A stretch of 39,339 nucleotides of DNA, taken from positions 1-39,339 of the forward strand of contig DAHUXN010000005.1 of NCBI GenBank assembly GCA_027307115.1. Direction: 5' to 3'. This document shows, in pieces, positions 1 to 10,616 of the stretch (position 1 is the stretch's first letter; the number at the start of each line of letters is the position of its first letter). This DNA comes from Acidobacteriota bacterium. GTDB taxonomy: Bacteria; Acidobacteriota; Terriglobia; Acidiferrales; UBA7541. The notes below the pieces were generated by a model, which had not been told where the DNA came from, made no database searches, and saw only the letters and a program-made list of their open reading frames with translations. Both the position numbers and the translations under genes were made by a program.

Positions 1-377
1 ACACCACTTTTCGCGAAGCTAATTCCTTCGACGTTTTAAAAGCCTATGACGACTTCGGCCGCCGGTTCGACACAATCATTCTTGATCCGCCGGCTTTCGC
101 GAAAAATCGCGACAGTGTGTCTGCCGCCTTACGCGGATACAAGGAAATCAACTTGAGGGCGCTCAAACTGCTGAAAACGGGCGGATTCCTGATCACTTCG
201 TCCTGCTCTTACCACATCCCCGAGCCCCTTTTCCTCCAAGTAATAGCCGAAGCCGCTAATGACGTCCGGCGAGCCGTACAGATAGTCGAACGCAGAACGC
301 AATCAAGGGATCATCCAATCCTGCTGACCATGCCCGAAACGCACTATCTCAAGTGCTTCATTATTAGGGCTATATAG
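1..377 (+). CDS. RlmI-type class I SAM-dependent rRNA methyltransferase, C-terminal fragment
   Basis: This is the C-terminal 125 residues or so of a gene whose 5' part lies left of the window; the frame is open from base 3. The fragment carries the DPPAF motif of Rossmann-fold nucleic-acid methyltransferases, followed by GYKEINLRAL and then TSSCSYH, the stretch holding the cysteine expected for 5-methylcytosine transfer in RlmI/PUA-containing enzymes. By family these enzymes methylate a cytosine of 23S rRNA in the cytoplasm. The N-terminal PUA and EEHEE domains would lie outside the window, so the exact substrate cannot be judged. It ends 111 bp before the small heat-shock gene, which has its own promoter, so the two are probably separate units. 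The family assignment is secure and the rRNA position is inferred. Confidence 0.85.
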   Translation, partial: TTFREANSFDVLKAYDDFGRRFDTIILDPPAFAKNRDSVSAALRGYKEINLRALKLLKTGGFLITSSCSYHIPEPLFLQVIAEAANDVRRAVQIVERRTQSRDHPILLTMPETHYLKCFIIRAI

Positions 378-424
378 GACAATGTGGCCTTAATCCGGGA
401 AGCGTTCTCCGTGTGAGAAAATAC

Positions 425-453
425 TTGACAGTGATACGCTAAGATTATATAAC
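425..453 (+). promoter_or_regulatory. Sigma-70-type promoter for the hsp20 gene
   Basis: A perfect -35 hexamer TTGACA (425-430) is followed after 17 bp by TATAAC (448-453), five of six bases of the -10 consensus. Transcription would start near 460 and give a leader of about 30 nt before the AAGGAGG site. No sigma-32 or clear HrcA/HspR operator is seen. The call rests on pattern only. Confidence 0.65.
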
Positions 454-488
454 TCAGTTGAAGTAATACTACCAAGGAGGTCACAACT

Positions 489-944
489 ATGCACAGTATC
501 AATCGCTGGGAACCTTTCCGAAACGTCTCTTCTCTGCAAGAACAGGTAAATCGGCTCTTCGAGGGCACTTTCTCGCGTAAGGGCGATGACTCCACTTTGA
601 CGGCCTGGGCGCCGGCAGTGGACGTCTACGAGACTGAAAACGAGCTTGTGATCAAGGCGGATTTGCCGGATATCAACGAGAAGGATCTGGACGTGCGCGT
701 CGAGAACAACATGCTCACAGTCCGCGGCGAACGGAAATTTGAGCAGCAAGTGAAGGACGACAGCTACCTTCGCATGGAGCGCGCATACGGTTCATTCAGC
801 CGCAGCTTCTCTCTGCCGAATGCCGTCAACACCGAAGCGATTCAGGCGGATTACAGGAATGGCGTCCTGACCGTCACATTGCCGAAGCGGGCGGAATCCA
901 AGCCGAAGCAAGTGAAGATCAACGTCACAAACGGAAAGAACTAA
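489..944 (+). CDS. Small heat-shock protein (Hsp20/alpha-crystallin family)
   Basis: This is a 151-residue holdase chaperone that binds unfolding proteins in the cytoplasm and passes them to ATP-driven refolding machines. The alpha-crystallin domain spans roughly residues 40-133, from AWAPAVDVYE to the GVLTVTLPK signature at its end. A short N-terminal arm contains the usual WEPFRN segment, and the C-terminal tail has VKINV, which fits the I/V-x-I/V motif used for oligomer assembly. The ATG is 8 nt behind a perfect AAGGAGG, and a strong promoter lies upstream. The gene is followed by a terminator hairpin and then by clpB, its expected functional partner in disaggregation. Length and domain order are normal for the family. 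Confidence 0.95.
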   Translation: MHSINRWEPFRNVSSLQEQVNRLFEGTFSRKGDDSTLTAWAPAVDVYETENELVIKADLPDINEKDLDVRVENNMLTVRGERKFEQQVKDDSYLRMERAYGSFSRSFSLPNAVNTEAIQADYRNGVLTVTLPKRAESKPKQVKINVTNGKN

Positions 945-963
945 CTTCTCGTCGTGGAACATG

Positions 964-988
964 GGGGCCGGAGCATTTCGGCCCCTTT
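964..988 (+). terminator. Rho-independent-like terminator between hsp20 and clpB
   Basis: The arms GGGGCCG (964-970) and CGGCCCC (979-985) pair perfectly around an 8-nt loop and are followed by TTTGTG. The short T-run makes it leaky at best, so some transcription could continue from hsp20 into clpB 62 bp further on. Confidence 0.55.
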
Positions 989-1049
989 GTGTCGCCGGAC
1001 GGGATTAAAATAGATCAACAGTTAGCACGTTTAGGAGCAAGTACGAATT

Positions 1050-3668
1050 ATGCTGCGCTACGACAAATTAACGGTGAAAGCTCAGGAGGCCCTGCAAGCC
1101 GCGCAGGAAATTGCCGCGTCCGCAAGTCAACAGCAGATCGAGCCGCTGCATTTGCTGGCCGCGCTGCTCGCGCAAAGCGAAGGCGTTGTGGCGCCGCTGC
1201 TGGCCAAGTTGGGCGCTGCGCCCGAAGCCCTTACCGCCGAGGTGCATCGTGAAATCGAGCGCCTCCCGAAAATATCCGGAGCCGCCCAGCAGTACATGAG
1301 CCCGGCGTCAAATGACGCGTTGAGCCGTGCCTTCGATGAAGCTGCACGCTTCAAAGACGAATACGTATCCACGGAACATATCCTACTTGCCATCGCGCAA
1401 CTCGATCGCGATCCGGCGGGCATGTTGCTCGCGCGCAGCGGCGCCAGCCACGATGCCATTCTTCAGGCGCTGGTCAGCGTGCGCGGAAGCCATCGCGTCA
1501 CCAGCCAAAATCCGGAAACCACCTATCGCGCCCTGGAACAATACGGCCGCGACCTCACGGAGCTCGCGCGCCGCGGCAAACTCGATCCTGTCATCGGCCG
1601 CGATGAAGAAATTCGCCGCGTCATGCAGATTCTCGCGCGCCGCACGAAGAACAATCCCGTGCTGATCGGCGAACCCGGCGTGGGCAAAACCGCCGTTGTC
1701 GAGGGCCTCGCGCAGAGAATTATCGCCGGCGACGTGCCGGAAGTCTTGAAGCCGAAAAGAATTGTCGCGCTTGATTTGGCGGCGCTGGTCGCCGGCGCGA
1801 AATATCGCGGCGAATTCGAAGACCGCCTGAAGGCTGTGCTGAAGGAAGTGACCGAATCGGATGGCCGGGTCATTCTCTTCATCGACGAGCTGCACACCGT
1901 GGTCGGCGCGGGTTCCGCGGAAGGCTCGATGGACGCCTCGAACATGCTGAAACCTGCGCTGGCCCGCGGCGAATTGCGCGCCATTGGCGCCACCACGCTC
2001 AACGAATATCGCAAGTACATCGAAAAAGACCCCGCGCTCGAACGCCGCTTCCAGCCCGTGATGATTCCCGAGCCTTCCGTCGAGGACACGATTGCCATTC
2101 TGCGCGGCTTGAAAGAACGCTACGAAGTCCATCACGGCGTGCGCATTCAGGATGCTGCCATTGTCGCCGCCGCCATACTCTCGCAACGCTACATTTCGGA
2201 CCGCTTCCTGCCCGACAAAGCGATCGATCTTATCGATGAAGCCGCGGCGGGCTTGCGCATGGAACTCGATTCCATGCCTTCGGAGATTGACGAAATCGAG
2301 CGGCGCATTATGCAGCTGGAAATCGAGCGTCAGGCGCTTTCGAAGGAATCCGACGCGCATTCACGCGAGCGGTTAAAGGAAATCGAAAAAGAACTCTCGG
2401 CGCTCAAGGAAAAATCGAACGGCCTTAAAGCCCAATGGCAAGTCGAGAAGGAAGCCATTGGCCGCATTCGAAAAATCAAAAGCGAGATTGATCAACTTAA
2501 AACCGAAGAGCAGCGCATGGAGCGCGCCGGCGAACTCGCGAAAGTCGCGGAGATTCGTTACGGAAAGTTGGCCGCCGCGGAGCGCGAATTGCAAAAAGCG
2601 CAGGACGCGCTCACCCAACGGCAAAAAGGCGGCCGCGCAATGCTCAAGGAAGAAGTCGGCGAGGAAGACATCGCGCGCATTGTCGCCAAATGGACGGGCA
2701 TCCCCGTTGGACGGCTGCTTGAAGGCGAAGTGCAAAAGCTCGTGCACATGGAAGAGCGCCTGCGGCAGCGCGTCGTCGGGCAGGATGACGCTCTGGCGCG
2801 AGTTGCGAATGCAGTACGACGCAGCCGCTCCGGTCTGGCGGACCCGCGCCGTCCCATTGGCTCGTTTCTGTTCCTCGGACCCACCGGCGTGGGGAAAACA
2901 GAGCTGGCGCGCGCTCTTGCTGAATTTTTATTCGACGACGAGCGCGCCATGATCCGTCTCGACATGTCCGAATACATGGAGAAGCATTCCGTGGCGCGAA
3001 TGATTGGCGCGCCTCCCGGCTACGTGGGATACGAAGAGGGCGGCCAGCTCACGGAACAGGTGCGTCGGCATCCTTATTCCGTTGTGCTGCTCGACGAAAT
3101 TGAAAAAGCGCATCCGGACGCCTTCAACGTCTTGCTGCAAATTCTGGAAGATGGGCGCCTCACTGACGGCAAAGGCCGCACCGTTGATTTTCGCAATACG
3201 GTCATCGTGATGACCTCGAACGTAGGCTCGCATGCGATTTTCGAGCTCGCAGCCATCGATCCGAAGCGCGCCCGCACCGAGGCCATGGAGGCTTTGAGGC
3301 AAACGTTCCGGCCGGAATTTCTGAACCGCGTCGACGACATCGTGCTCTTCTTGCCCCTTGGCAAAGAGCAGCTTCAGCACATCGTCGATATGCAACTGGC
3401 GCACGTGTCGAAACTGCTCGAAGGCAAGCATGTCACTTTGAAGATGACGCCCGCGGCGCGCGAACTCCTGCTCCGCGAAGGCTACGATCCTGCGTATGGC
3501 GCGCGGCCGTTGCGGCGCGCGATTCAGCGGATGATTCAGGATCCACTTGCACTTGAAATTCTCGATGGGAAGATCCTGCCCGGCGATGAAGTGCTTGTCG
3601 ACGCGGACGCCAAAACGGGCGAGATGCGTTTTAAGCGCGAGAAAACGAAGTCCAGCGCGGCGCGCTGA
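1050..3668 (+). CDS. clpB: ATP-dependent disaggregase ClpB (Hsp100)
   Basis: This 872-residue AAA+ disaggregase works with DnaK and small heat-shock proteins to pull polypeptides out of aggregates. In order it has the double Clp-N repeat (about 1-145), the first AAA+ module with Walker A GEPGVGKT (207-214) and Walker B in LFIDELHTV, the charged coiled-coil middle domain (about 410-525), and the second AAA+ module with GPTGVGKT (610-617) and [12 protein letters not shown], ending in the D2-small domain. The length fits the family (E. coli about 857). The long middle domain separates ClpB from ClpA, and there is no ClpP-binding loop to suggest ClpC. The ATG is 12 nt behind AGGAG, a rather wide spacing. 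The gene follows hsp20 and precedes htpX, giving a protein quality-control cluster. Confidence 0.97.
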   Translation: MLRYDKLTVKAQEALQAAQEIAASASQQQIEPLHLLAALLAQSEGVVAPLLAKLGAAPEALTAEVHREIERLPKISGAAQQYMSPASNDALSRAFDEAARFKDEYVSTEHILLAIAQLDRDPAGMLLARSGASHDAILQALVSVRGSHRVTSQNPETTYRALEQYGRDLTELARRGKLDPVIGRDEEIRRVMQILARRTKNNPVLIGEPGVGKTAVVEGLAQRIIAGDVPEVLKPKRIVALDLAALVAGAKYRGEFEDRLKAVLKEVTESDGRVILFIDELHTVVGAGSAEGSMDASNMLKPALARGELRAIGATTLNEYRKYIEKDPALERRFQPVMIPEPSVEDTIAILRGLKERYEVHHGVRIQDAAIVAAAILSQRYISDRFLPDKAIDLIDEAAAGLRMELDSMPSEIDEIERRIMQLEIERQALSKESDAHSRERLKEIEKELSALKEKSNGLKAQWQVEKEAIGRIRKIKSEIDQLKTEEQRMERAGELAKVAEIRYGKLAAAERELQKAQDALTQRQKGGRAMLKEEVGEEDIARIVAKWTGIPVGRLLEGEVQKLVHMEERLRQRVVGQDDALARVANAVRRSRSGLADPRRPIGSFLFLGPTGVGKTELARALAEFLFDDERAMIRLDMSEYMEKHSVARMIGAPPGYVGYEEGGQLTEQVRRHPYSVVLLDEIEKAHPDAFNVLLQILEDGRLTDGKGRTVDFRNTVIVMTSNVGSHAIFELAAIDPKRARTEAMEALRQTFRPEFLNRVDDIVLFLPLGKEQLQHIVDMQLAHVSKLLEGKHVTLKMTPAARELLLREGYDPAYGARPLRRAIQRMIQDPLALEILDGKILPGDEVLVDADAKTGEMRFKREKTKSSAAR

Positions 3669-3719
3669 GCATCCAATGACAGAACGCGAACTGGCACCCC
3701 AAATTGTCGCGGAGAACAA

Positions 3720-4577
3720 ATGAAGACCATCAAGACCACGCTGCTACTGACAGGACTCACGCTGTTGTTGATTCTCGGTGGCAAAGCCATCGCCGGCACC
3801 CGCGGTATGACCATCGGCCTGATTGTCGCGGTCGTGATGAACGGCGTCTCGTATTTCTTCTCGGACAAAATAGCTCTGCGCTCCGCCCGCGCTCAGCCCG
3901 TCACCCGCGAACAAGCTCCGCGCCTCTATGCCGTCATGGAGAGCCTGGCCGGCAAAGCAGGCTTGCCCATGCCGAAGCTTTACATCAGCCAGCAAGCAGC
4001 GCCGAATGCCTTTGCTACCGGCCGCAATCCCCGCCACGCGGCTGTGTGCGTCACCGCGGGATTGATGCAGTTGATGGACGACGAAGAGCTCGAAGGCGTG
4101 ATTGCGCACGAGCTTTCGCATGTGCGAAATTACGACATTCTTACGTCATCCATCGCGGCCACTCTTGCGGGTGCTATCACGTGGGTCGCGCAGATGGGCC
4201 GCTGGGGAATGATTTTCGGCGGATACGGCGGCTCGCGTGATGGCGAAGGCGAAGGCAATGCCATCACCGCGATCTTGATGCTCATCCTGGCCCCAATCGC
4301 CGCCCTGCTGCTGCAGCTTGGCATTTCCCGCCAACGCGAATATCAAGCCGACGCTTCCGGCGTGCAAATGGTCGGCCATCAGTATGGCCTGATCCGCGCG
4401 CTCCAGAAGCTTGAGGCCTACAATCAGAAAATCCCCATGCAAATTTCCCAGTCGACGTCAGCGCTCTGCATCGTTGCTCCGCTGCAAGCTCGCCGAATGC
4501 TCGCCGGCCTCTTCAGCACCCATCCGCCGCTCGATGACCGCATCGAAGCCCTGAAGCGCATGCAAATCACCCGCTGA
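3720..4577 (+). CDS. htpX: HtpX-like membrane zinc metalloprotease (M48 family)
   Basis: This 285-residue integral membrane protease of the HtpX group degrades misfolded membrane proteins. Two N-terminal hydrophobic segments (about 5-22 and 29-47) precede the catalytic HELSH motif (H130, E131, H134). Two further hydrophobic stretches follow (about 140-156 and 178-200). The third zinc ligand is probably E207 in the QREYQAD signature, typical of HtpX. The C-terminus has the family segment STHPPLDDRIEAL. The ATG follows GGAGA by 4 nt and lies 51 bp behind clpB, so co-transcription with clpB is likely. Placement next to two heat-shock genes supports a stress role. A perfect 12-bp palindrome (4602-4613) lies just downstream but has no T-run on the plus strand. 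Confidence 0.93.
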   Translation: MKTIKTTLLLTGLTLLLILGGKAIAGTRGMTIGLIVAVVMNGVSYFFSDKIALRSARAQPVTREQAPRLYAVMESLAGKAGLPMPKLYISQQAAPNAFATGRNPRHAAVCVTAGLMQLMDDEELEGVIAHELSHVRNYDILTSSIAATLAGAITWVAQMGRWGMIFGGYGGSRDGEGEGNAITAILMLILAPIAALLLQLGISRQREYQADASGVQMVGHQYGLIRALQKLEAYNQKIPMQISQSTSALCIVAPLQARRMLAGLFSTHPPLDDRIEALKRMQITR

Positions 4578-4828
4578 CGACTCGCTGCCACGTTTGTCAA
4601 AAACCGGCCGGTTGCAGTAGACGCCCTGGCTCAGTGCAGAAACAACAGATGCAGGTAAATTTTGCAGGGCATACGGTGATTCCTGTACCCCTGTTCCAAT
4701 GGCCAGTTTCTGGTAACCATATTGTATTGAATAGTATAGCTAGAAGGAGCGCGCCGGGACAAGATTGGCGATACCCGTGCTTATTATGCTCTCGGCAGGG
4801 GGAATTCAAGTTTCTAAGGAGCAACTCA

Positions 4829-5692
4829 ATGATCGAAGAGCGTGAAGTGGTTGTGCCGCAGGAAGCGGCGACTCCCCGGTGGGTAGGAATCGGTGTAGTA
4901 GTGCTGGCGATAGTTTCACTGGTGGCGCTTGGTATTGGCTGGAGCGCTGAGAATGCTTCCAAGAGCACTCAGCAGGCCCTTACCGCGCAGGTACAAGCTG
5001 ACAAGCAGGCGCAGTCCGTTCTTGAACAGCGCTTGCAACAGTCTGCAGAAGCTCAAGCGCAAGTACAGGGCGAGGTAAGCGTCATTACGAATCGCCTGAA
5101 GCTGACGCAAAGCGAGCTCGCCAATGCCCGGTACCAGGCCAAGAAGATCAAGGACATGGACGCCAAGCAGTTTGCCGCGTTCCAACAGCAACAAGACCAG
5201 GTGAACACGCAACTAGCCACCAAGGCGAGCGCCGACGACGTCAACAAGCTCGGCGGCGATGTCAACGGCGTCAAGAGCGACCTGGACTCGACCAAGCAGT
5301 CCCTTCAAATGGCGCGCGACCAGTTCGGCAACCTAATCGCTCGCAATCACGATGAAATCGCACAATTGCGCCAGATGGGCGAGCGCAACATCTACGAATT
5401 CACCGTGGACAAAAAGGGCGAGCGGAAACACGTCGGCTCTTTGACTGTCGAGTTGCGTGGCACGAATGTGAAGGCGCAGTCCTTCACGATGTACCTCTTC
5501 GTCGACGACAAGCGGTTCGAAAAGAAGAACCGTTCCGCCGACGAGCCGATTTACTTCTACACGCACGATTACCAGGCGCCGCTTGAACTCGTCATCAATC
5601 AAGTGGGAAAGAATAAAATCACTGGTTATCTGAGCGTGCCCAAAACCGCCGGAACTACGACTCAGGCGGCGACCAGCGGCACCGGCGAGTAG
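4829..5692 (+). CDS. Unknown membrane-anchored coiled-coil protein
   Basis: I do not recognise this 287-residue protein. A short charged N-terminus is followed by one hydrophobic helix (about 20-39), suggesting a signal anchor. Next comes a long Gln/Ala/Lys-rich segment (about 45-185) with heptad character, probably a coiled coil, and then a C-terminal globular region of about 100 residues, rich in beta-type sequence, beginning near NIYEFTVDKKGE. The frame is open further upstream, but the ATG at 4829 is preferred because AAGGAGCAACT lies just before it and the upstream residues look non-coding. It stands alone between htpX and a strong terminator. A periplasmic or cell-envelope role is possible, but nothing in the sequence names a function. 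Confidence 0.75.
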   Translation: MIEEREVVVPQEAATPRWVGIGVVVLAIVSLVALGIGWSAENASKSTQQALTAQVQADKQAQSVLEQRLQQSAEAQAQVQGEVSVITNRLKLTQSELANARYQAKKIKDMDAKQFAAFQQQQDQVNTQLATKASADDVNKLGGDVNGVKSDLDSTKQSLQMARDQFGNLIARNHDEIAQLRQMGERNIYEFTVDKKGERKHVGSLTVELRGTNVKAQSFTMYLFVDDKRFEKKNRSADEPIYFYTHDYQAPLELVINQVGKNKITGYLSVPKTAGTTTQAATSGTGE

Positions 5693-5760
5693 AACCGGAT
5701 TCACCCGAACGAAAGCCTCGCGTTCCCCGAACTACGACGAGAGGCGGCAAGCCACAAGAA

Positions 5761-5798
5761 GGGAGGCACTCCTGAGGGATGCCTCCCTTTTTTGTTTT
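5761..5798. terminator. Strong bidirectional Rho-independent terminator
   Basis: The perfect 8-bp arms GGGAGGCA (5761-5768) and TGCCTCCC (5780-5787) enclose an 11-nt loop and are followed by six T, a G and five T. The minus-strand reading also gives a stem followed by TTCTT. It lies between the convergent coiled-coil gene (plus) and the small basic protein gene (minus) and probably ends both transcripts. Confidence 0.92.
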
Positions 5799-5807
5799 TG
5801 CGCGAAC

Positions 5808-5978
5808 TTATTCGGCCTTTGCCAGTGAACGCTGTTTGCGCTTCAGAAATGTTTTGGCCAGCGCGGGAAGTTTGTCGTGCGCGAGCTTTCCTTGCTCGTA
5901 GAGCTTCATCTTGGCCTTCGCCGACTTCCGTTTTTTATGGTGGCGCTTCCAGGCCATGAACCGCTTGTCGTTTGCCAT
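5808..5978 (-). CDS. Small, very basic hypothetical protein (56 aa)
   Basis: This is a short gene I cannot name. It encodes 56 residues, about a third of them Lys or Arg, including HHKKRKSAKAKMK near the N-terminus and FLKRKQR near the end. There is no membrane segment and no cysteine. The ATG at 5978 has a perfect GGAGG 6 nt upstream and a good promoter 33 bp further up (6011-6038), and the gene ends just before a strong terminator. This complete set of signals argues that it is real. The longer frame that runs through it into nagA is a shadow. The charge suggests RNA, ribosome or DNA contact, but that is inference. Confidence 0.72.
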   Translation of the reverse strand: MANDKRFMAWKRHHKKRKSAKAKMKLYEQGKLAHDKLPALAKTFLKRKQRSLAKAE

Positions 5979-6010
5979 GCGTATCCTCCGGATCGATTGC
6001 GAGCCTATCG

Positions 6011-6038
6011 ATTGTAGCGGAGCGTAACATTCTTGCAA
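6011..6038 (-). promoter_or_regulatory. Promoter for the small basic protein gene
   Basis: On the minus strand TTGCAA (6033-6038) is separated by 16 bp from TACAAT (6011-6016), five of six bases of the -10 consensus. The predicted leader is about 25 nt. The site overlaps the proposed nagA promoter on the other strand. Confidence 0.5.
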
Positions 6039-6052
6039 CCCCGCATTATCAT
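6024..6052 (+). promoter_or_regulatory. Possible nagA promoter
   Basis: GTAACA (6024-6029) is followed after 17 bp by TATCAT (6047-6052), giving 4/6 and 5/6 consensus bases. It overlaps the divergent promoter of the small basic protein gene, so the two could compete for polymerase. Confidence 0.4.
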
Positions 6053-6092
6053 TTTCCGCGCACAGTAACGAGTTCAAGTAGGATGGAGCGCT

Positions 6093-7268
6093 ATGCCTTC
6101 CCTGGCCATACACGCGGGACGCGCGCTGACGCCGCATGCAGAAATCAGCGACGCCGTCGTCGTTGTGGAAGACGGAAAGATCGCGCGTATCGGACGCCGC
6201 GACGAATTCGAGATTCCGGCCGGCGCGAAGGAAATCCTCGCGCGCGACATGACTCTGATTCCGGGCTTCGTCGACATTCACATCCACGGCGCGGGCGGAC
6301 ACGACGTGATGTCCTCCACCGAGGAGGCTCTCACCACCGTCGCGAAAACAGTCGCGCGTCACGGAACTACGTCGCTGGTCGCAACGACTGTCACCGCGCC
6401 TCCCGACGAAACGCGCCGCTGCCTCGAAGACATCGCGCGTTACATCGCAAGCCCCGCCAACACCGGCGAGCCTGCCACGCCCACTGCCGAAATCGTCGGC
6501 ATCCATCTCGAAGGCCCATTCATCAGTTTGAACCGTCGCGGCGTTCACCCGCCGGGCGCCATCGCCAAGCCCTCCATTCCACTTCTCGATCGTTACCTCG
6601 AAGCGGCCGGAGGCCATGCGCGGATTCTAACGCTCGCCCCAGAAATTCCAGGCGCGCTTGAACTGGTCGAGCACGGCTACGCCCGCGGCATCGTCGTCGC
6701 TTTGGGCCACACTGACGCCACTTACGAACAGGCGCATACGGCGATTTTTCGCGGTGCACGCCACGCGGTTCACGTCTTCAACGCCATGCGCCCCTTTTCG
6801 CATCGCGAAACGGGAGTACTTGGCGCCGTCCTCACTGACGATTCCGTCACCGCCGAAATCATCGCCGACGGCGTCCACGTGGATGATCCCGCGATTCGCT
6901 TGCTGCTCGCCGCCAAGGGCTACGATCTTGTCATTCTGGTCAGCGACGGCACCGCAGCCACGGGCATGCGCGACGGCAGTTATCGCCTGGGGACTTTCGA
7001 CGTCACTGTTTCAGGCGGCGTCTGCCGCAATCGCGAAGGCAAGCTCGCCGGCAGCACGCTCACGCTTGATCGCGCGCTGCAGCACATGGTGCGCTTGGGT
7101 GTTCCGCTAATCGAAGCTGTGCGCATGGGCACTCTCAATCCCGCGCGCCGCGTGGGCTTGGAGAAGAAAAAAGGCGTCCTCGCCGTGGGCGCCGACGCCG
7201 ACCTCGTTCTCCTCACTCCAGAGCTGAAAGTTGCGGGCGTCTACACGCGAGGCATCGCTGCGCAGTAG
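6093..7268 (+). CDS. nagA: N-acetylglucosamine-6-phosphate deacetylase NagA
   Basis: This 391-residue amidohydrolase removes acetate from GlcNAc-6-phosphate in the cytoplasm, the first step of amino-sugar recycling or chitin and peptidoglycan sugar use. The metal and active-site elements are all present: H63-x-H65 in HIHGAGG, E140 in HLEGPF, H206 in LGHTDA, H227 in HVFNAM, and D285 in VSDGTAA, the expected catalytic aspartate. The C-terminus carries the amidohydrolase segment VGADADLVLL. Length matches the family. The ATG follows GGAG. No nagB, transporter or GntR-type regulator lies beside it, so it is a stand-alone gene here. It converges on a glutaredoxin-like gene. Confidence 0.95.
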   Translation: MPSLAIHAGRALTPHAEISDAVVVVEDGKIARIGRRDEFEIPAGAKEILARDMTLIPGFVDIHIHGAGGHDVMSSTEEALTTVAKTVARHGTTSLVATTVTAPPDETRRCLEDIARYIASPANTGEPATPTAEIVGIHLEGPFISLNRRGVHPPGAIAKPSIPLLDRYLEAAGGHARILTLAPEIPGALELVEHGYARGIVVALGHTDATYEQAHTAIFRGARHAVHVFNAMRPFSHRETGVLGAVLTDDSVTAEIIADGVHVDDPAIRLLLAAKGYDLVILVSDGTAATGMRDGSYRLGTFDVTVSGGVCRNREGKLAGSTLTLDRALQHMVRLGVPLIEAVRMGTLNPARRVGLEKKKGVLAVGADADLVLLTPELKVAGVYTRGIAAQ

Positions 7269-7283
7269 CACAATTCTGCGTTC

Positions 7284-7300
7284 CAAAGACTCTGTCTTTG
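7284..7300. terminator. Hairpin between convergent nagA and glutaredoxin-like gene
   Basis: The perfect 7-bp arms CAAAGAC and GTCTTTG enclose a 3-nt loop in the 49-bp gap between two convergent stop codons. There is no T-run on either side, so it is a weak bidirectional terminator candidate. Confidence 0.4.
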
Positions 7301-7317
7301 CGCGCTTCGTTAGCCAA

Positions 7318-7572
7318 TCACGAATTCAGGGGAATTTTTAGTTCTTCGGCGAGCGTATAAGGATTGAACGGGCTGTTCGCAAAATACCGGCCATCCACTT
7401 CCAGAGTAGGCACTTTGCGTCGGCCGTTATTTACGCGCAACACTAGCGCTTCAGCCTCGGGCGACTTATCGATATCCACTTCGCTAAATTCGATCCCGCG
7501 CTCTTTCAGGAAGCGCTTCGTCCTCCAGCAATCCCCGCACCACGGCGTGCAGTACATCGTGATCACAGCCAT
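7318..7572 (-). CDS. Glutaredoxin-like thiol-disulfide protein
   Basis: This is an 84-residue thioredoxin-fold protein with the redox motif near its N-terminus: CTPWCGDC, a CPWC-like C-x-x-C plus a third cysteine, resembling mycoredoxin/NrdH-type proteins. The cis-proline segment KVPTLEVDG and the ending FNPYTLAEEL are also typical. It probably reduces small disulfides or mixed disulfides in the cytoplasm. The ATG at 7572 is chosen because CGGGAG lies 8 nt upstream; a GTG at 7596 would add eight residues without a ribosome-binding site. It is transcribed in the same direction as the atp operon upstream, with a gap of 134 bp. The fold is secure and the electron donor is unknown. Confidence 0.85.
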   Translation of the reverse strand: MAVITMYCTPWCGDCWRTKRFLKERGIEFSEVDIDKSPEAEALVLRVNNGRRKVPTLEVDGRYFANSPFNPYTLAEELKIPLNS

Positions 7573-7706
7573 CGAATAGTCTCCCGCTGTTCCCACTATT
7601 AAAGATGCTCTACAAACGTGGCAGATTCAATCGGGACACTTCACAGTGCGGATCAGACGACAACTTTGTGGGTGAGGCGGCAACGTCGCGACAACCCTAC
7701 AGCTCT

Positions 7707-8153
7707 TTAGTGGCGGGAACTTTCCTCGGACGCGCCGGCGACGCCGCCCTTCGCAGCGGCCTGCAAGCGTGCCAGCGCTCGATTCAACGCTAGGCTGGCG
7801 CGATCCCAATCCGCATCCGCGAAGGATTTCGTTGCCATCTCGCTCTTTGCTCGCTCCAGCGCCGCACGGGCGCGCGCAACATCGATTTCCTCTGCGCGTT
7901 CGCAAGCATCCGCCAGCACGATCACTCGTCCGGGCAAAACTTCCACGAAACCCCTTATCACCGCGAAGTATTCCACATCGCTGCCTTTGCGATACGAAAG
8001 CGTCCCCACGCCAAGCTCGGAGAGCAGCGGCGCGTGTCCCGGCAGGATGCCCATGTCCCCTTCCTTGCCGGGCAATTCGACCGACTGCACAGTCTCGTGA
8101 AGCACAAATCGCTCTGGCGTCACAATATCGAGTTCGATGTCTTGCGGTAGCAT
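7707..8153 (-). CDS. atpC: ATP synthase F1 epsilon subunit
   Basis: This 148-residue epsilon subunit is part of the central rotor stalk, coupling gamma rotation to catalysis and inhibiting ATP hydrolysis. The N-terminal beta-sandwich has the typical IELDIVTPERFV and the GHAPLLSELGVGTL segment, and the C-terminal helical hairpin (about 88-140) contains the RAxAALERA repeat. It is slightly longer than the common 130-140 residues because of an Ala/Gly/Ser-rich tail. It is the last gene of the operon, 36 bp after atpD. The ribosome-binding site is purine-rich rather than consensus. No terminator with a T-run is seen after it. Confidence 0.95.
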   Translation of the reverse strand: MLPQDIELDIVTPERFVLHETVQSVELPGKEGDMGILPGHAPLLSELGVGTLSYRKGSDVEYFAVIRGFVEVLPGRVIVLADACERAEEIDVARARAALERAKSEMATKSFADADWDRASLALNRALARLQAAAKGGVAGASEESSRH

Positions 8154-8189
8154 CGCTTCTTAATTGCTTCTTCTCTTCCTTTTCCTGAT

Positions 8190-10596
<2,407 letters not shown>

Positions 10597-10616
10597 GGAA
10601 CGGTTTCGCGCGCCGC

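Noticed and set aside
1383-2360. A 325-codon minus-strand frame inside clpB
   Set aside because: It is a shadow of clpB codon usage; no start signals and no family features.
4602-4613. A perfect 12-bp palindrome AACCGGCCGGTT after htpX as a terminator
   Set aside because: There is no loop and no T-run on the plus strand. On the minus strand a T-run follows, but there is no gene to terminate there.
4634-4828. Upstream extension of the coiled-coil protein by 65 residues
   Set aside because: No ribosome-binding site at the earlier ATG, and the residues look unlike the rest. AAGGAGCAACT marks the ATG at 4829.
7687-7694. A short palindrome near the atpC stop as an operon terminator
   Set aside because: Only eight bases (GTCGCGAC), no loop and no T-run; compatible with chance in GC-rich sequence.
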